Shown one piece after another: positions 58,310 through 64,000 of a stretch of DNA of 64,000 nt (positions are counted from its first letter, which is position 1; each line of letters opens with the position of its first letter). Origin of the DNA: Micromonospora lutea (lineage in GTDB: Bacteria > Actinomycetota > Actinomycetes > Mycobacteriales > Micromonosporaceae); assembly GCF_016863535.1 (NCBI RefSeq), contig NZ_BOPB01000003.1, positions 173,451 through 237,450 on the forward strand. Reading direction: 5' to 3'. The notes beneath the pieces are model-generated. The model saw only the letters and a list, made by a program, of their open reading frames with translations, made no database searches and was not told the DNA's origin. The position numbers were made by a program, and so were the translations under genes.

Positions 58310-59335
58310 ATGGGTGGCACGAAGGCTGCGGCCGAGCAGATCGAGGTGGCCGGGCACACCGTACGGTTGTCGAGCCCCGATCGGGTGATCTTCCCGGAGC
58401 GGGGCTTCACCAAGGCCGACGTCTTCCACTACTACCTCAGCGTCGGCGACGGCATCATGCGGGCGCTGGGTCACCGGCCGACGACCCTGCAGCGCTTCCC
58501 CGACGGCATTGAGGGGGAGATGTTCTTCCAGAAGCGGGTGCCGGCCCGGGGCGTGCCGCCCTGGGTGCAGACTGCCGAGATCAGTTTTCCCAGCGGTCGC
58601 AAGGCGGCGGAGTTGTGCCCGGCGGACCTGGCCCATGTGGCTTGGGCAGCGCAGATGGGCACCGTGGTGTTCCACCCGTGGCCGGTGCGCGCCGCCGACG
58701 TCGACCAGCCCGACGAGCTACGGGTCGACCTGGATCCGCAGCCCGGCACCGACTTCGCCCACGCCGCGATGGCCGCCGGCGAGCTGCGCGCGATCCTCGA
58801 CGAGCTGGGTGTGCCGGGCTGGCCGAAAACCTCCGGCGGTCGAGGGGTGCACGTCTACCTGCGCATCCAGCCGCGCTGGACGTTCGTCGAGGTACGCCGG
58901 GCCACCATCGCGCTGGCCCGGGAACTGGCCCGCCGCCGACCCGACCTGGTCACCACCGCCTGGTGGAAGGAGGAGCGCGGCGAGCGGGTCTTCGTCGACT
59001 ACAACCAGATGGCGCGGGACCGCACCATCGCCTGCGCGTACTCGCTGCGCGCCAACGCGCGGGCGACCGTCTCCACCCCGGTCACCTGGGACGAGCTGCC
59101 CGACGTCGACCCGGACGACTTCGACCTGCGTACCGTGCCGGAACGGCTGGCCCAGCGCGGCGATCCGCACGCCGGCATCGACGACGCCGGGTGGGACATC
59201 ACGCCGCTGCTGGAGTGGGCCGAGCGGGACGCCGCCGCCGGTGAGGGCGATTTGCCCTACCCGCCCGACCACCCGAAAATGCCCGGCGAACCGAAACGCG
59301 TGCAGCCGTCCAAGGACCGCGACCGCCCCCGCTGA
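58310..59335 (+). CDS. LigD-type DNA polymerase/primase domain protein (stand-alone)
   Basis: 341 residues with only the polymerase domain of LigD, a primase-like polymerase of non-homologous end joining. The metal-binding Asp pair is D140/D142 in VDLDPQPG; TSGGRGVHVYLR, FVDYNQMARDRT and ACAYSLRANA match the active site region. Ligase and phosphoesterase domains are missing, so it would act with a separate ligase and Ku. ATG 58310 starts the family sequence. Confidence 0.92.
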   Translation: MGGTKAAAEQIEVAGHTVRLSSPDRVIFPERGFTKADVFHYYLSVGDGIMRALGHRPTTLQRFPDGIEGEMFFQKRVPARGVPPWVQTAEISFPSGRKAAELCPADLAHVAWAAQMGTVVFHPWPVRAADVDQPDELRVDLDPQPGTDFAHAAMAAGELRAILDELGVPGWPKTSGGRGVHVYLRIQPRWTFVEVRRATIALARELARRRPDLVTTAWWKEERGERVFVDYNQMARDRTIACAYSLRANARATVSTPVTWDELPDVDPDDFDLRTVPERLAQRGDPHAGIDDAGWDITPLLEWAERDAAAGEGDLPYPPDHPKMPGEPKRVQPSKDRDRPR

Positions 59336-59338
59336 CCG

Positions 59339-59632
59339 TCACCGGGGCGGGATGCCCGCCTCCACCGCGGTCTTGGCGGTCAGCAGGTCCGCGCCGGTGA
59401 TCTTCCGGTACTCCGCGATCGCTTTAATCTTGTCACCTCGGGCGAGGTGCTCCCGGACGGCTGGGGGCAGCGGGTCGGTGTCGACCACGCCGAGATGATC
59501 CATCACCAGGGTCAGCCGGCGCTCCAGCTCGGCCAGCCGGTACGCGGTGCGGCCGACGTCGCGGCGGCTCGGCGCCTGCGCGAGGAGCAGGCCGAGGGCC
59601 AGGGCGAGGAGTGTGGCCAGAACGATGTCCAT
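59339..59632 (-). CDS. Small membrane protein with L7/L12 C-terminal-like domain
   Basis: 97 residues. An N-terminal membrane helix (MDIVLATLLALALGLLLAQ) is followed by a short coiled segment (RLAELERRLTLVMDHLG). A C-terminal domain (LARGDKIKAIAEYRKITGADLLTAKTAVE) resembles the ribosomal protein L7/L12 C-terminus. Such proteins are annotated as L7/L12-like in actinobacteria, but the membrane anchor speaks against a ribosomal role. Convergent with the LigD-type gene with a 3-bp gap. Confidence 0.82.
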   Translation of the reverse strand: MDIVLATLLALALGLLLAQAPSRRDVGRTAYRLAELERRLTLVMDHLGVVDTDPLPPAVREHLARGDKIKAIAEYRKITGADLLTAKTAVEAGIPPR

Positions 59633-59690
59633 GCTGATGATCGAACCAGCCCCGCGCTACGGCGGACGATGCGCCTGCGCACATCGAGCG

Positions 59691-59885
59691 TCAGCTCGGG
59701 GTGCCACCCTTCACACCGTCCACGAAGGAGCGCCACTGGCCGGCGTCGAACCGCAGCACCGGCCCGCCGGTGTCCTTGCTGTCCCGCACCCCCACCACCC
59801 CGACAAGATTGTCCGCCACCTCGACGCACTCGCCCTCGCCGCTCCGGCTGCTCTTGCGCCACCGGGCGTTGGTCAGGTCACTCAT
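59691..59885 (-). CDS. DUF397 domain-containing protein
   Basis: 64-residue DUF397 protein: WRKSSRSGEGECVEVADN, VGVRDSKDTGGPVLRF and WRSFVDGVK are all diagnostic. In Streptomyces such proteins are encoded next to Scr1/WhiJ-type regulators and are thought to act as their partners. ATG 59885 overlaps the stop of the upstream helix-turn-helix gene, giving a coupled pair. Confidence 0.93.
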   Translation of the reverse strand: MSDLTNARWRKSSRSGEGECVEVADNLVGVVGVRDSKDTGGPVLRFDAGQWRSFVDGVKGGTPS

Positions 59886-60756
59886 CGAAGGTCTCCTTGA
59901 TAACCGTCCCGATCAGATCTTCAGACTCGCGCACGCTCAGTGAAAGGTCCAGAAGCGTGGACCAGGCGTCGGCGTACGCCGCCACTTCTGTCGGCTTGTC
60001 GAGGTAGAGGCTGCCGGTCAGCGACTCGCTGTAGACAGTCGACGGCTCTGCGGGTCGCGTGCCGACCGCTGGAAAGTCCAGCATGATGAACGACCCGGCA
60101 ACGGATGCCGCGTGAGGGCCGCTGCCCAGCGGCAGCACCCGGACCGAGACGTTCGGTCGCTGTGCGGCGTTCACCAGGTGTGCGAGTTGGCTGCGCCAGG
60201 CGTCCAGGTCGGTGATGGGGCGGCGGATCACGGCCTCGTCGATGATGGCTTCGAAGCTCGGAGCCTTTGGGCTGCGGCGAGCGAGCAGCTTCTGACGCTC
60301 CATGCGTAGCGCGACCTTCTGCGCTATCTCGTCCTGGCTCCGGCCAGCCTTGGCGCTGAAGATGACCGCAGCGTATTCGGCGGTCTGGAGCAACCCAGGG
60401 ATCAGCGTCGGCTCGTACTGACGCACGCGGCGCGCCGCGGCCTCCAGGCCGACGTACAGCTCGAACCAGGCCGGGATGGCCTCACCGTAGGCGTGCCACC
60501 AACCCCGACTCTTGCTTTCCCGGGCCAGGCTGACCATGACCTCGGTCAGCTCGGCGGAGGTGCCGTAGTGCTGGCACATCAGCGTCACATCGTGGGTACG
60601 CAGAGAGGTCTGTCCGCTCTCCAGGCGGTACATCTTGGCGCGCGACCATTCGAGGGCCTCGGCGGCAGCCTCCAGGTTGATGCCGGCTTCCTCCCTGGCC
60701 TGGCGCAGCAACCTACCCAGTTGCCGCCGTGGCACCGAAGACCCAACGTCGCTCAT
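59878..60756 (-). CDS. Helix-turn-helix transcriptional regulator, Scr1/WhiJ type (DUF5753)
   Basis: 292 residues. An N-terminal XRE helix-turn-helix (LGRLLRQAREEAGINLEAAAEALEWSRAKMYRLE) is followed by the DUF5753 domain (FELYVGLEAAARRVRQYEPTLIPGLLQTAEYAAVI). This pairs with the DUF397 protein as in WhiJ/AbaA-like systems that influence development and antibiotics. ATG 60756 is taken as the start, where GGGGTG precedes; the open frame extends to 60822. Targets unknown. Confidence 0.92.
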   Translation of the reverse strand: MSDVGSSVPRRQLGRLLRQAREEAGINLEAAAEALEWSRAKMYRLESGQTSLRTHDVTLMCQHYGTSAELTEVMVSLARESKSRGWWHAYGEAIPAWFELYVGLEAAARRVRQYEPTLIPGLLQTAEYAAVIFSAKAGRSQDEIAQKVALRMERQKLLARRSPKAPSFEAIIDEAVIRRPITDLDAWRSQLAHLVNAAQRPNVSVRVLPLGSGPHAASVAGSFIMLDFPAVGTRPAEPSTVYSESLTGSLYLDKPTEVAAYADAWSTLLDLSLSVRESEDLIGTVIKETFDE

Positions 60757-60934
60757 GTCACCCCGTCTCACATCGGTGCAGCCAGTGTCTCGTTTGGAAC
60801 AGCATCGAGGCCCAGATGACACACCGTAAATTTCTTATCCCGAATCTCCGGATGAGACGTTGCAGATTGGCGAAGCGCGGGCCGATGGTGGCGGGCATCG
60901 GCAATGTCGGTGCGTGTTCGGCGGGAGGCTCGTG

Positions 60935-61150
60935 GTGGCTCGGTGGAAATGGTTTCAGCGGCAGGACGCACCGATCGACGTGGTGCAACGGTCCGCGTAC
61001 CAAGAGCGGGCCGGTGCGTACCGCGCCCGTCAACCCGAGCGGAACGCGCCGACTGCGGTCCTGCGGCGGCAGCTGCCGTTGCTGCGGCTGGCCCGGCTGT
61101 GGCGGTCCCGCCACGCCGTACGGCGATGCCACCGGCGGAGCTACCGGTGA
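60935..61150 (+). CDS. Small basic hypothetical protein
   Basis: 71 residues (VARWKWFQRQDAPIDVVQRSAYQERAG) with many Arg residues, no membrane helix and no domain I know. GTG 60935 has GGGAGG 6 bp upstream. Its stop overlaps the start of the next gene by 4 bp (GTGA), and the pair is divergent from the WhiJ-type regulator. This coupling argues it is a real gene. Confidence 0.55.
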   Translation: MARWKWFQRQDAPIDVVQRSAYQERAGAYRARQPERNAPTAVLRRQLPLLRLARLWRSRHAVRRCHRRSYR

Positions 61151-61431
61151 GCGCGGAGCAGGGGATCAGGTCCGTCGAGGTGGCGGACCTGCCCGAGATC
61201 GAGGTCGACAGCAAGCCGGAACTGCTGGTGCTCGTGGCGGAGAACGACATCCCGATCGGCTGGGCGGTCGTCCTGCCCGAGGGGGACTTCTGGCTGATCC
61301 GCAAGTCCACCCGGTCCTTGACCCACGGGTCGAGTCTGGCGACGCTGACGACCTTCTGGGCCACGATCCTCGGGTGCGACGTGGGGCGACCCAGGCTGGC
61401 AGGGCCCCCGTCCGCCGGTGTCAGAGACTGA
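61147..61431 (+). CDS. Hypothetical protein, WhiJ-locus second gene
   Basis: 94 residues: GIRSVEVADLPEIEVDSKPELLVLVAENDIPIGWAVVLPEGDFWLIRKS, then a short tail. No recognised family. GTG 61147 has GGAG 7 bp upstream and overlaps the previous stop. Its 3' end overlaps the convergent GNAT gene by 11 bp. Confidence 0.6.
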   Translation: MSAEQGIRSVEVADLPEIEVDSKPELLVLVAENDIPIGWAVVLPEGDFWLIRKSTRSLTHGSSLATLTTFWATILGCDVGRPRLAGPPSAGVRD

Positions 61432-61873
61432 GCTTCATACCCTCGTGGCTGGCGACGAAGCCGAGACCGAGATAGAAGCGGTGTGCGTCGTGGCGGCTCT
61501 TGTCGGTGGTGAGCTGCACCAGGCCACAGCCGCGCTGCCGCGCCTGGTCGATCGCCCACGTCATCATCTGCCGGCCCAGGCCCCGTCCGCGCTGATCCGA
61601 GCGGACCCGAACCGATTCGATCAACTGTCGCTCGGTGCCGTGCCGGCCGAGCCCGGGGATGTAGGTGAGCTGCATGCAGCCGAGCAGTTCACCCCCCGCC
61701 TCGCCGACCACGAGCTGGTTGCGCGGGTCGGCGGTGATCTCCGCGAACGCCTTCTCGTACGTGGCGTCGACCTCGCCGACGTCACGGGTACGCCCCAGCA
61801 TGTCGTCGGCGAGCAGGTCGAGTATGGCCGGCAGGTCGGCCCGGACCGCGTCACGGAAGATCACCTCACTCAT
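61421..61873 (-). CDS. GNAT family N-acetyltransferase
   Basis: 150 residues. FRDAVRADLPAILDLLADD opens the fold, VRVRSDQRGRGLGRQMMTWAIDQA is the acetyl-CoA motif A, and RHDAHRFYLGLGFVASHEGMKL closes it. Substrate unknown. ATG 61873 is preferred over the longer frame. Convergent with, and overlapping, the previous gene. Confidence 0.9.
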   Translation of the reverse strand: MSEVIFRDAVRADLPAILDLLADDMLGRTRDVGEVDATYEKAFAEITADPRNQLVVGEAGGELLGCMQLTYIPGLGRHGTERQLIESVRVRSDQRGRGLGRQMMTWAIDQARQRGCGLVQLTTDKSRHDAHRFYLGLGFVASHEGMKLSL

Positions 61874-61921
61874 CCCGCGAGCGTCCCACAACGGCGCGCC
61901 CCGATGTGCGGCAGAGCACCG

Positions 61922-62455
61922 TCAACTGTCGCTGTGCCGGGTGACGCTTCCGATCACCGCTACGGCGGTGCCAGCGGCTCCGCACCCGGCGGGCATGGAC
62001 GGCAGGTGTCCCGGCGGGTCGTCCTCGGTGAGCGGAGCCTCGAAGAATCCGCCGCTGCCGTCAACCCGATCACCCACGACGATTTCTCCGACGTCAGGCA
62101 CGCGTACGCCCACCCGGCCGTTCGGAAGCAACGTTGTGCCCGGCGGCCAGGCCACCACCGCTGCGGCCCCTCCTTGGCCCTGCAGGATCAGACAGCCGCC
62201 ATCGCCGACGGCCACTCGACCGTGCATCGCCGCGAGAAAGTCGTACGTGGCACCGGCGACCAGGGTCCGGTAACCGTCACCGTCCAACACTCGGCCGCTA
62301 TCGGCCGCCGGGGCAGCCGTCGGTTCCGGCGTTCGTGAAGGCTGGTCCGACGAGGTCCCAGGTGCCTGTTCGGCGCTGGTAGGTATGCGAGGGCTGGCGG
62401 TGCAGCCGGTCAATGCCAGCAACAACCCGGTAGCGAGGACGTCGATCCTTAGCAC
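61922..62455 (-). CDS. Hypothetical lipoprotein
   Basis: 177 residues with a lipoprotein signal (DVLATGLLLALTGC, lipobox Cys at about 18), a Pro/Thr/Ser-rich spacer and a small beta-rich domain (LVAGATYDFLAAMHGRVAVGDGGCLILQG). No family I can name. GTG 62455 has TCTAAT 8-13 bp upstream, fitting a leaderless transcript. Confidence 0.75.
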   Translation of the reverse strand: MLRIDVLATGLLLALTGCTASPRIPTSAEQAPGTSSDQPSRTPEPTAAPAADSGRVLDGDGYRTLVAGATYDFLAAMHGRVAVGDGGCLILQGQGGAAAVVAWPPGTTLLPNGRVGVRVPDVGEIVVGDRVDGSGGFFEAPLTEDDPPGHLPSMPAGCGAAGTAVAVIGSVTRHSDS

Positions 62456-62703
62456 GGATCCATTAGATCCGCTATGTCCACGTTCCTCCTCGGCGACATG
62501 CCGGCTGGTGCGGGTATGGGCTGCTCACGTCTCGCCGTGGCGGATTACCGAACTGGTACGAAGAACCAAGCCCGACGCTCGTGAGCAAGCAACTGGAGGC
62601 TTGCAGTGGGCCATCCACGCGTCGCTTTCGCTCTGGCGAACCTGATGGATCCTTCTGTATGTTGAGTCCTCGATTTTGATCACGTCTTCACGGGGGTGCG
62701 GCT
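62456..62703. promoter_or_regulatory. Divergent intergenic region upstream of the LamG protein
   Basis: 248 bp. GCAAGC/GCTTGC arms form a hairpin near 62587-62606. TTGAGT near 62663 could be a -35 for the plus-strand gene. Nothing else recognised. Confidence 0.4.
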
Positions 62704-63495
62704 GTGCCGTCGATTCGCCCTGCCTGGCTTTCGTCCGTTGTGGCCGGCACTGTCCTCTCGGTTCTGCTTCAGGTTGGTGGGTCACCCGCACGTGCTGCGA
62801 CTGACGAACCTGCGCCGGATGACGACCCAGCCGTGACGCTGGCCATGTGGCCCTTGGACGGGCCGGCCAGCGGGTTTGCTACCTATTTGACTGACTGGAC
62901 GGGCAATGGCCATGACCTGACCATCGCCGGCTCGTACAGCTGGGCGCGGGATCGCGGATACGGGCGGGAAAGCGCATTGCGCCTGGAACTCGCGAACGAC
63001 TCCTGCGCGGAGACGGCTGGCCCGGTGGTGCGAACCGATGCGTCGTTCACGGTCGCCGCGTGGGTCATGCTTGAGCAGACCACCGCAAATCACACTGTGT
63101 TGTCGCAGGCCGCCGCGAAGCGGGCCGGATTCCACCTCAGGTATCACGCCGGAACTGACCGTTGGCAGTTCGGCCTCCCGTCGACGGGGAAGGGTGCTTC
63201 ACCGACCTGGCACAAGGTCAGGTCGCAGCAGCCGCCGGAGCTCGGACGGTGGACTTTCCTGGCCGGGGTGTACGACGTCCCGGCGGGCAAGGTGCGTCTC
63301 TACGTCGATGGCGTGCTGCAGGGTGAGGCTGATGCTCCGCCCTCGCCGTGGATGGCGGGTGGACCCACGTTGATTGGCTGCGCCGGCACCACCAAGGGAA
63401 AGCGATGGTCGCCGCTCGGGGGCGTCGTCGACAACGTGCAACTGTGGGCGTCCACCCTCCATCCCGACCGCATCGCCGACTACGCCGCGGCCTAG
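62704..63495 (+). CDS. Secreted LamG-like (concanavalin-fold) domain protein
   Basis: 263 residues. A signal peptide (SSVVAGTVLSVLLQVGGSPARAA) is followed by one LamG/jellyroll domain: LAMWPLDGPA, WTGNGHDLTIAG, FTVAAWVMLEQT, WTFLAGVYDVPAGKVRLYVDGVLQGEA and the final VVDNVQLWASTLHPDRIADYAA. There is no catalytic module, so it probably binds carbohydrate or protein outside the cell. GTG 62704 follows a GGGGGTG leader. A strong hairpin follows the stop. Confidence 0.88.
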   Translation: MPSIRPAWLSSVVAGTVLSVLLQVGGSPARAATDEPAPDDDPAVTLAMWPLDGPASGFATYLTDWTGNGHDLTIAGSYSWARDRGYGRESALRLELANDSCAETAGPVVRTDASFTVAAWVMLEQTTANHTVLSQAAAKRAGFHLRYHAGTDRWQFGLPSTGKGASPTWHKVRSQQPPELGRWTFLAGVYDVPAGKVRLYVDGVLQGEADAPPSPWMAGGPTLIGCAGTTKGKRWSPLGGVVDNVQLWASTLHPDRIADYAAA

Positions 63496-63503
63496 GGATC
63501 ATG

Positions 63504-63545
63504 TCGAAGTCCCTGGGCCGCCTACGGAGCGCCCAGGGACTTCGA
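63504..63545 (+). terminator. Terminator hairpin after the LamG gene
   Basis: Perfect 15-bp stem TCGAAGTCCCTGGGC / GCCCAGGGACTTCGA (63504-63518, 63531-63545). Confidence 0.85.
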
Positions 63546-63591
63546 TCAGGCCCAGGTGGCCTGAGTCAGGTGGCAACGGTACGAGCGGCAG

Positions 63592-64000
63592 TCAGTGGCA
63601 GTGGTGCTGGTCCGACTGGACGGGCGTGACGCCGGGGCGGGTCCACTGGGCTACCGGGCGGCCGTCCTTGCGCCACCAGCTGTACGAAGGGTCGGCCTGC
63701 GGCCAGCCGTCTGGGGAGTCCTCCCAGGCTTCCTGTCGTCCGTAGGCCGTCATGTCGAGCAGCTGGAGCGAGCCCATGATCGCCTCGACGCCGCGTCCGG
63801 TCGTCTCGTAGGTGAGGAACACCCGGTCACCCTGGCGCAGGTAGCAGGCGATGTTGCCGCCGCCGGCCACCGCGGGCTCGTCGATGCCGTACGTCGAGTA
63901 CCACGGGTGGAGGTAGCCCATGAACTCGCGGAACGGTGCGATCTCCTCGTACGGTCCCTCGGCGAAGACCGCGAACCTGATGCCCCGTGCCTCCAGGTAG
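63592..64000 (-). CDS. DUF899 family thioredoxin-like protein (5' part outside window)
   Basis: C-terminal 135 residues are visible; the gene continues beyond 64000 without a stop. FMGYLHPWYSTYGIDE, GGGNIACYLRQGDRVFLTYETTGRGVEAIMGSLQLLDMTAYGRQEAWEDSP and SYSWWRKDG match the DUF899 C-terminus. DUF899 proteins have a thioredoxin-like fold and unknown activity. The visible ATG at 63921 is internal. Confidence 0.88.
   Translation of the reverse strand, partial: YLEARGIRFAVFAEGPYEEIAPFREFMGYLHPWYSTYGIDEPAVAGGGNIACYLRQGDRVFLTYETTGRGVEAIMGSLQLLDMTAYGRQEAWEDSPDGWPQADPSYSWWRKDGRPVAQWTRPGVTPVQSDQHHCH

Overview
The window looks like a chromosomal segment of a high-GC actinomycete, most likely Micromonospora or a close relative in the Micromonosporaceae. 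This rests on the very high GC content, frequent GTG starts, the many actinobacterial DUF families (DUF3000, DUF3039, DUF3093, DUF3099, DUF3159, DUF3710, DUF4193, DUF397), an HrdB-type principal sigma factor, and the ChdC (HemQ) heme gene. The genus is inferred. I found no tRNA, rRNA, CRISPR array, prophage or intact insertion sequence. Most of the window is vertically inherited core and near-core genome.

Layout. 1-5.2 kb: the 5' part of a group 2 sigma factor, spo0M, dtd coupled to a methyltransferase, and a secreted subtilase. 5.2-9.1 kb: a ferric-iron ABC importer behind an IdeR/DmdR-type iron box. 9.1-16.7 kb: HhH-GPD repair protein, LtrA, DUF3099, psuK-psuG, DUF3039, a TRIC channel and a DEAD/DEAH helicase. 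16.8-24.9 kb: hrdB, an inositol monophosphatase-type enzyme, a LytR_C protein, DUF4193, DUF3093 and a dut-DUF3710-OB-fold-DUF3159 run. 24.9-28.5 kb: two TrkA-type RCK proteins divergent from a KimA-like permease, a potassium module. 28.5-32 kb: a TrmA-family RNA methyltransferase and dxs.

32-40.6 kb: an envelope cluster with a lipoprotein, three paralogous GT-C-like polytopic membrane proteins and a membrane-anchored beta-propeller. 40.7-42.6 kb: a two-component system, followed by a 675-bp region with no convincing gene but strong inverted repeats. 43.2-52.7 kb: a VOC protein, a fadA-fadB beta-oxidation pair, RNase D, DUF3000 and the heme operon hemE-cgoX-chdC. 52.7-57.8 kb: two tandemly duplicated cellulose-type AA10 LPMOs with CBM2 and a chitin-type AA10 LPMO with CBM5/12, each with candidate sugar-responsive operators. 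57.8-64 kb: msrB divergent from a LigD-type polymerase, an L7/L12-like membrane protein, a DUF397/helix-turn-helix pair, small hypotheticals, two lipid-anchored or secreted proteins and a partial DUF899 gene.

The most unusual signals are at the DNA level. A 200-bp perfectly identical tract joins the two sigma genes, which looks like gene conversion. A 52-bp double-palindrome repeat occurs in four intergenic regions. dxs has a frame-shifting 50-bp tandem duplication at its 3' end, followed by a nested inverted repeat with G-rich flanks. The 42.6-43.2 kb region could form alternative RNA folds.
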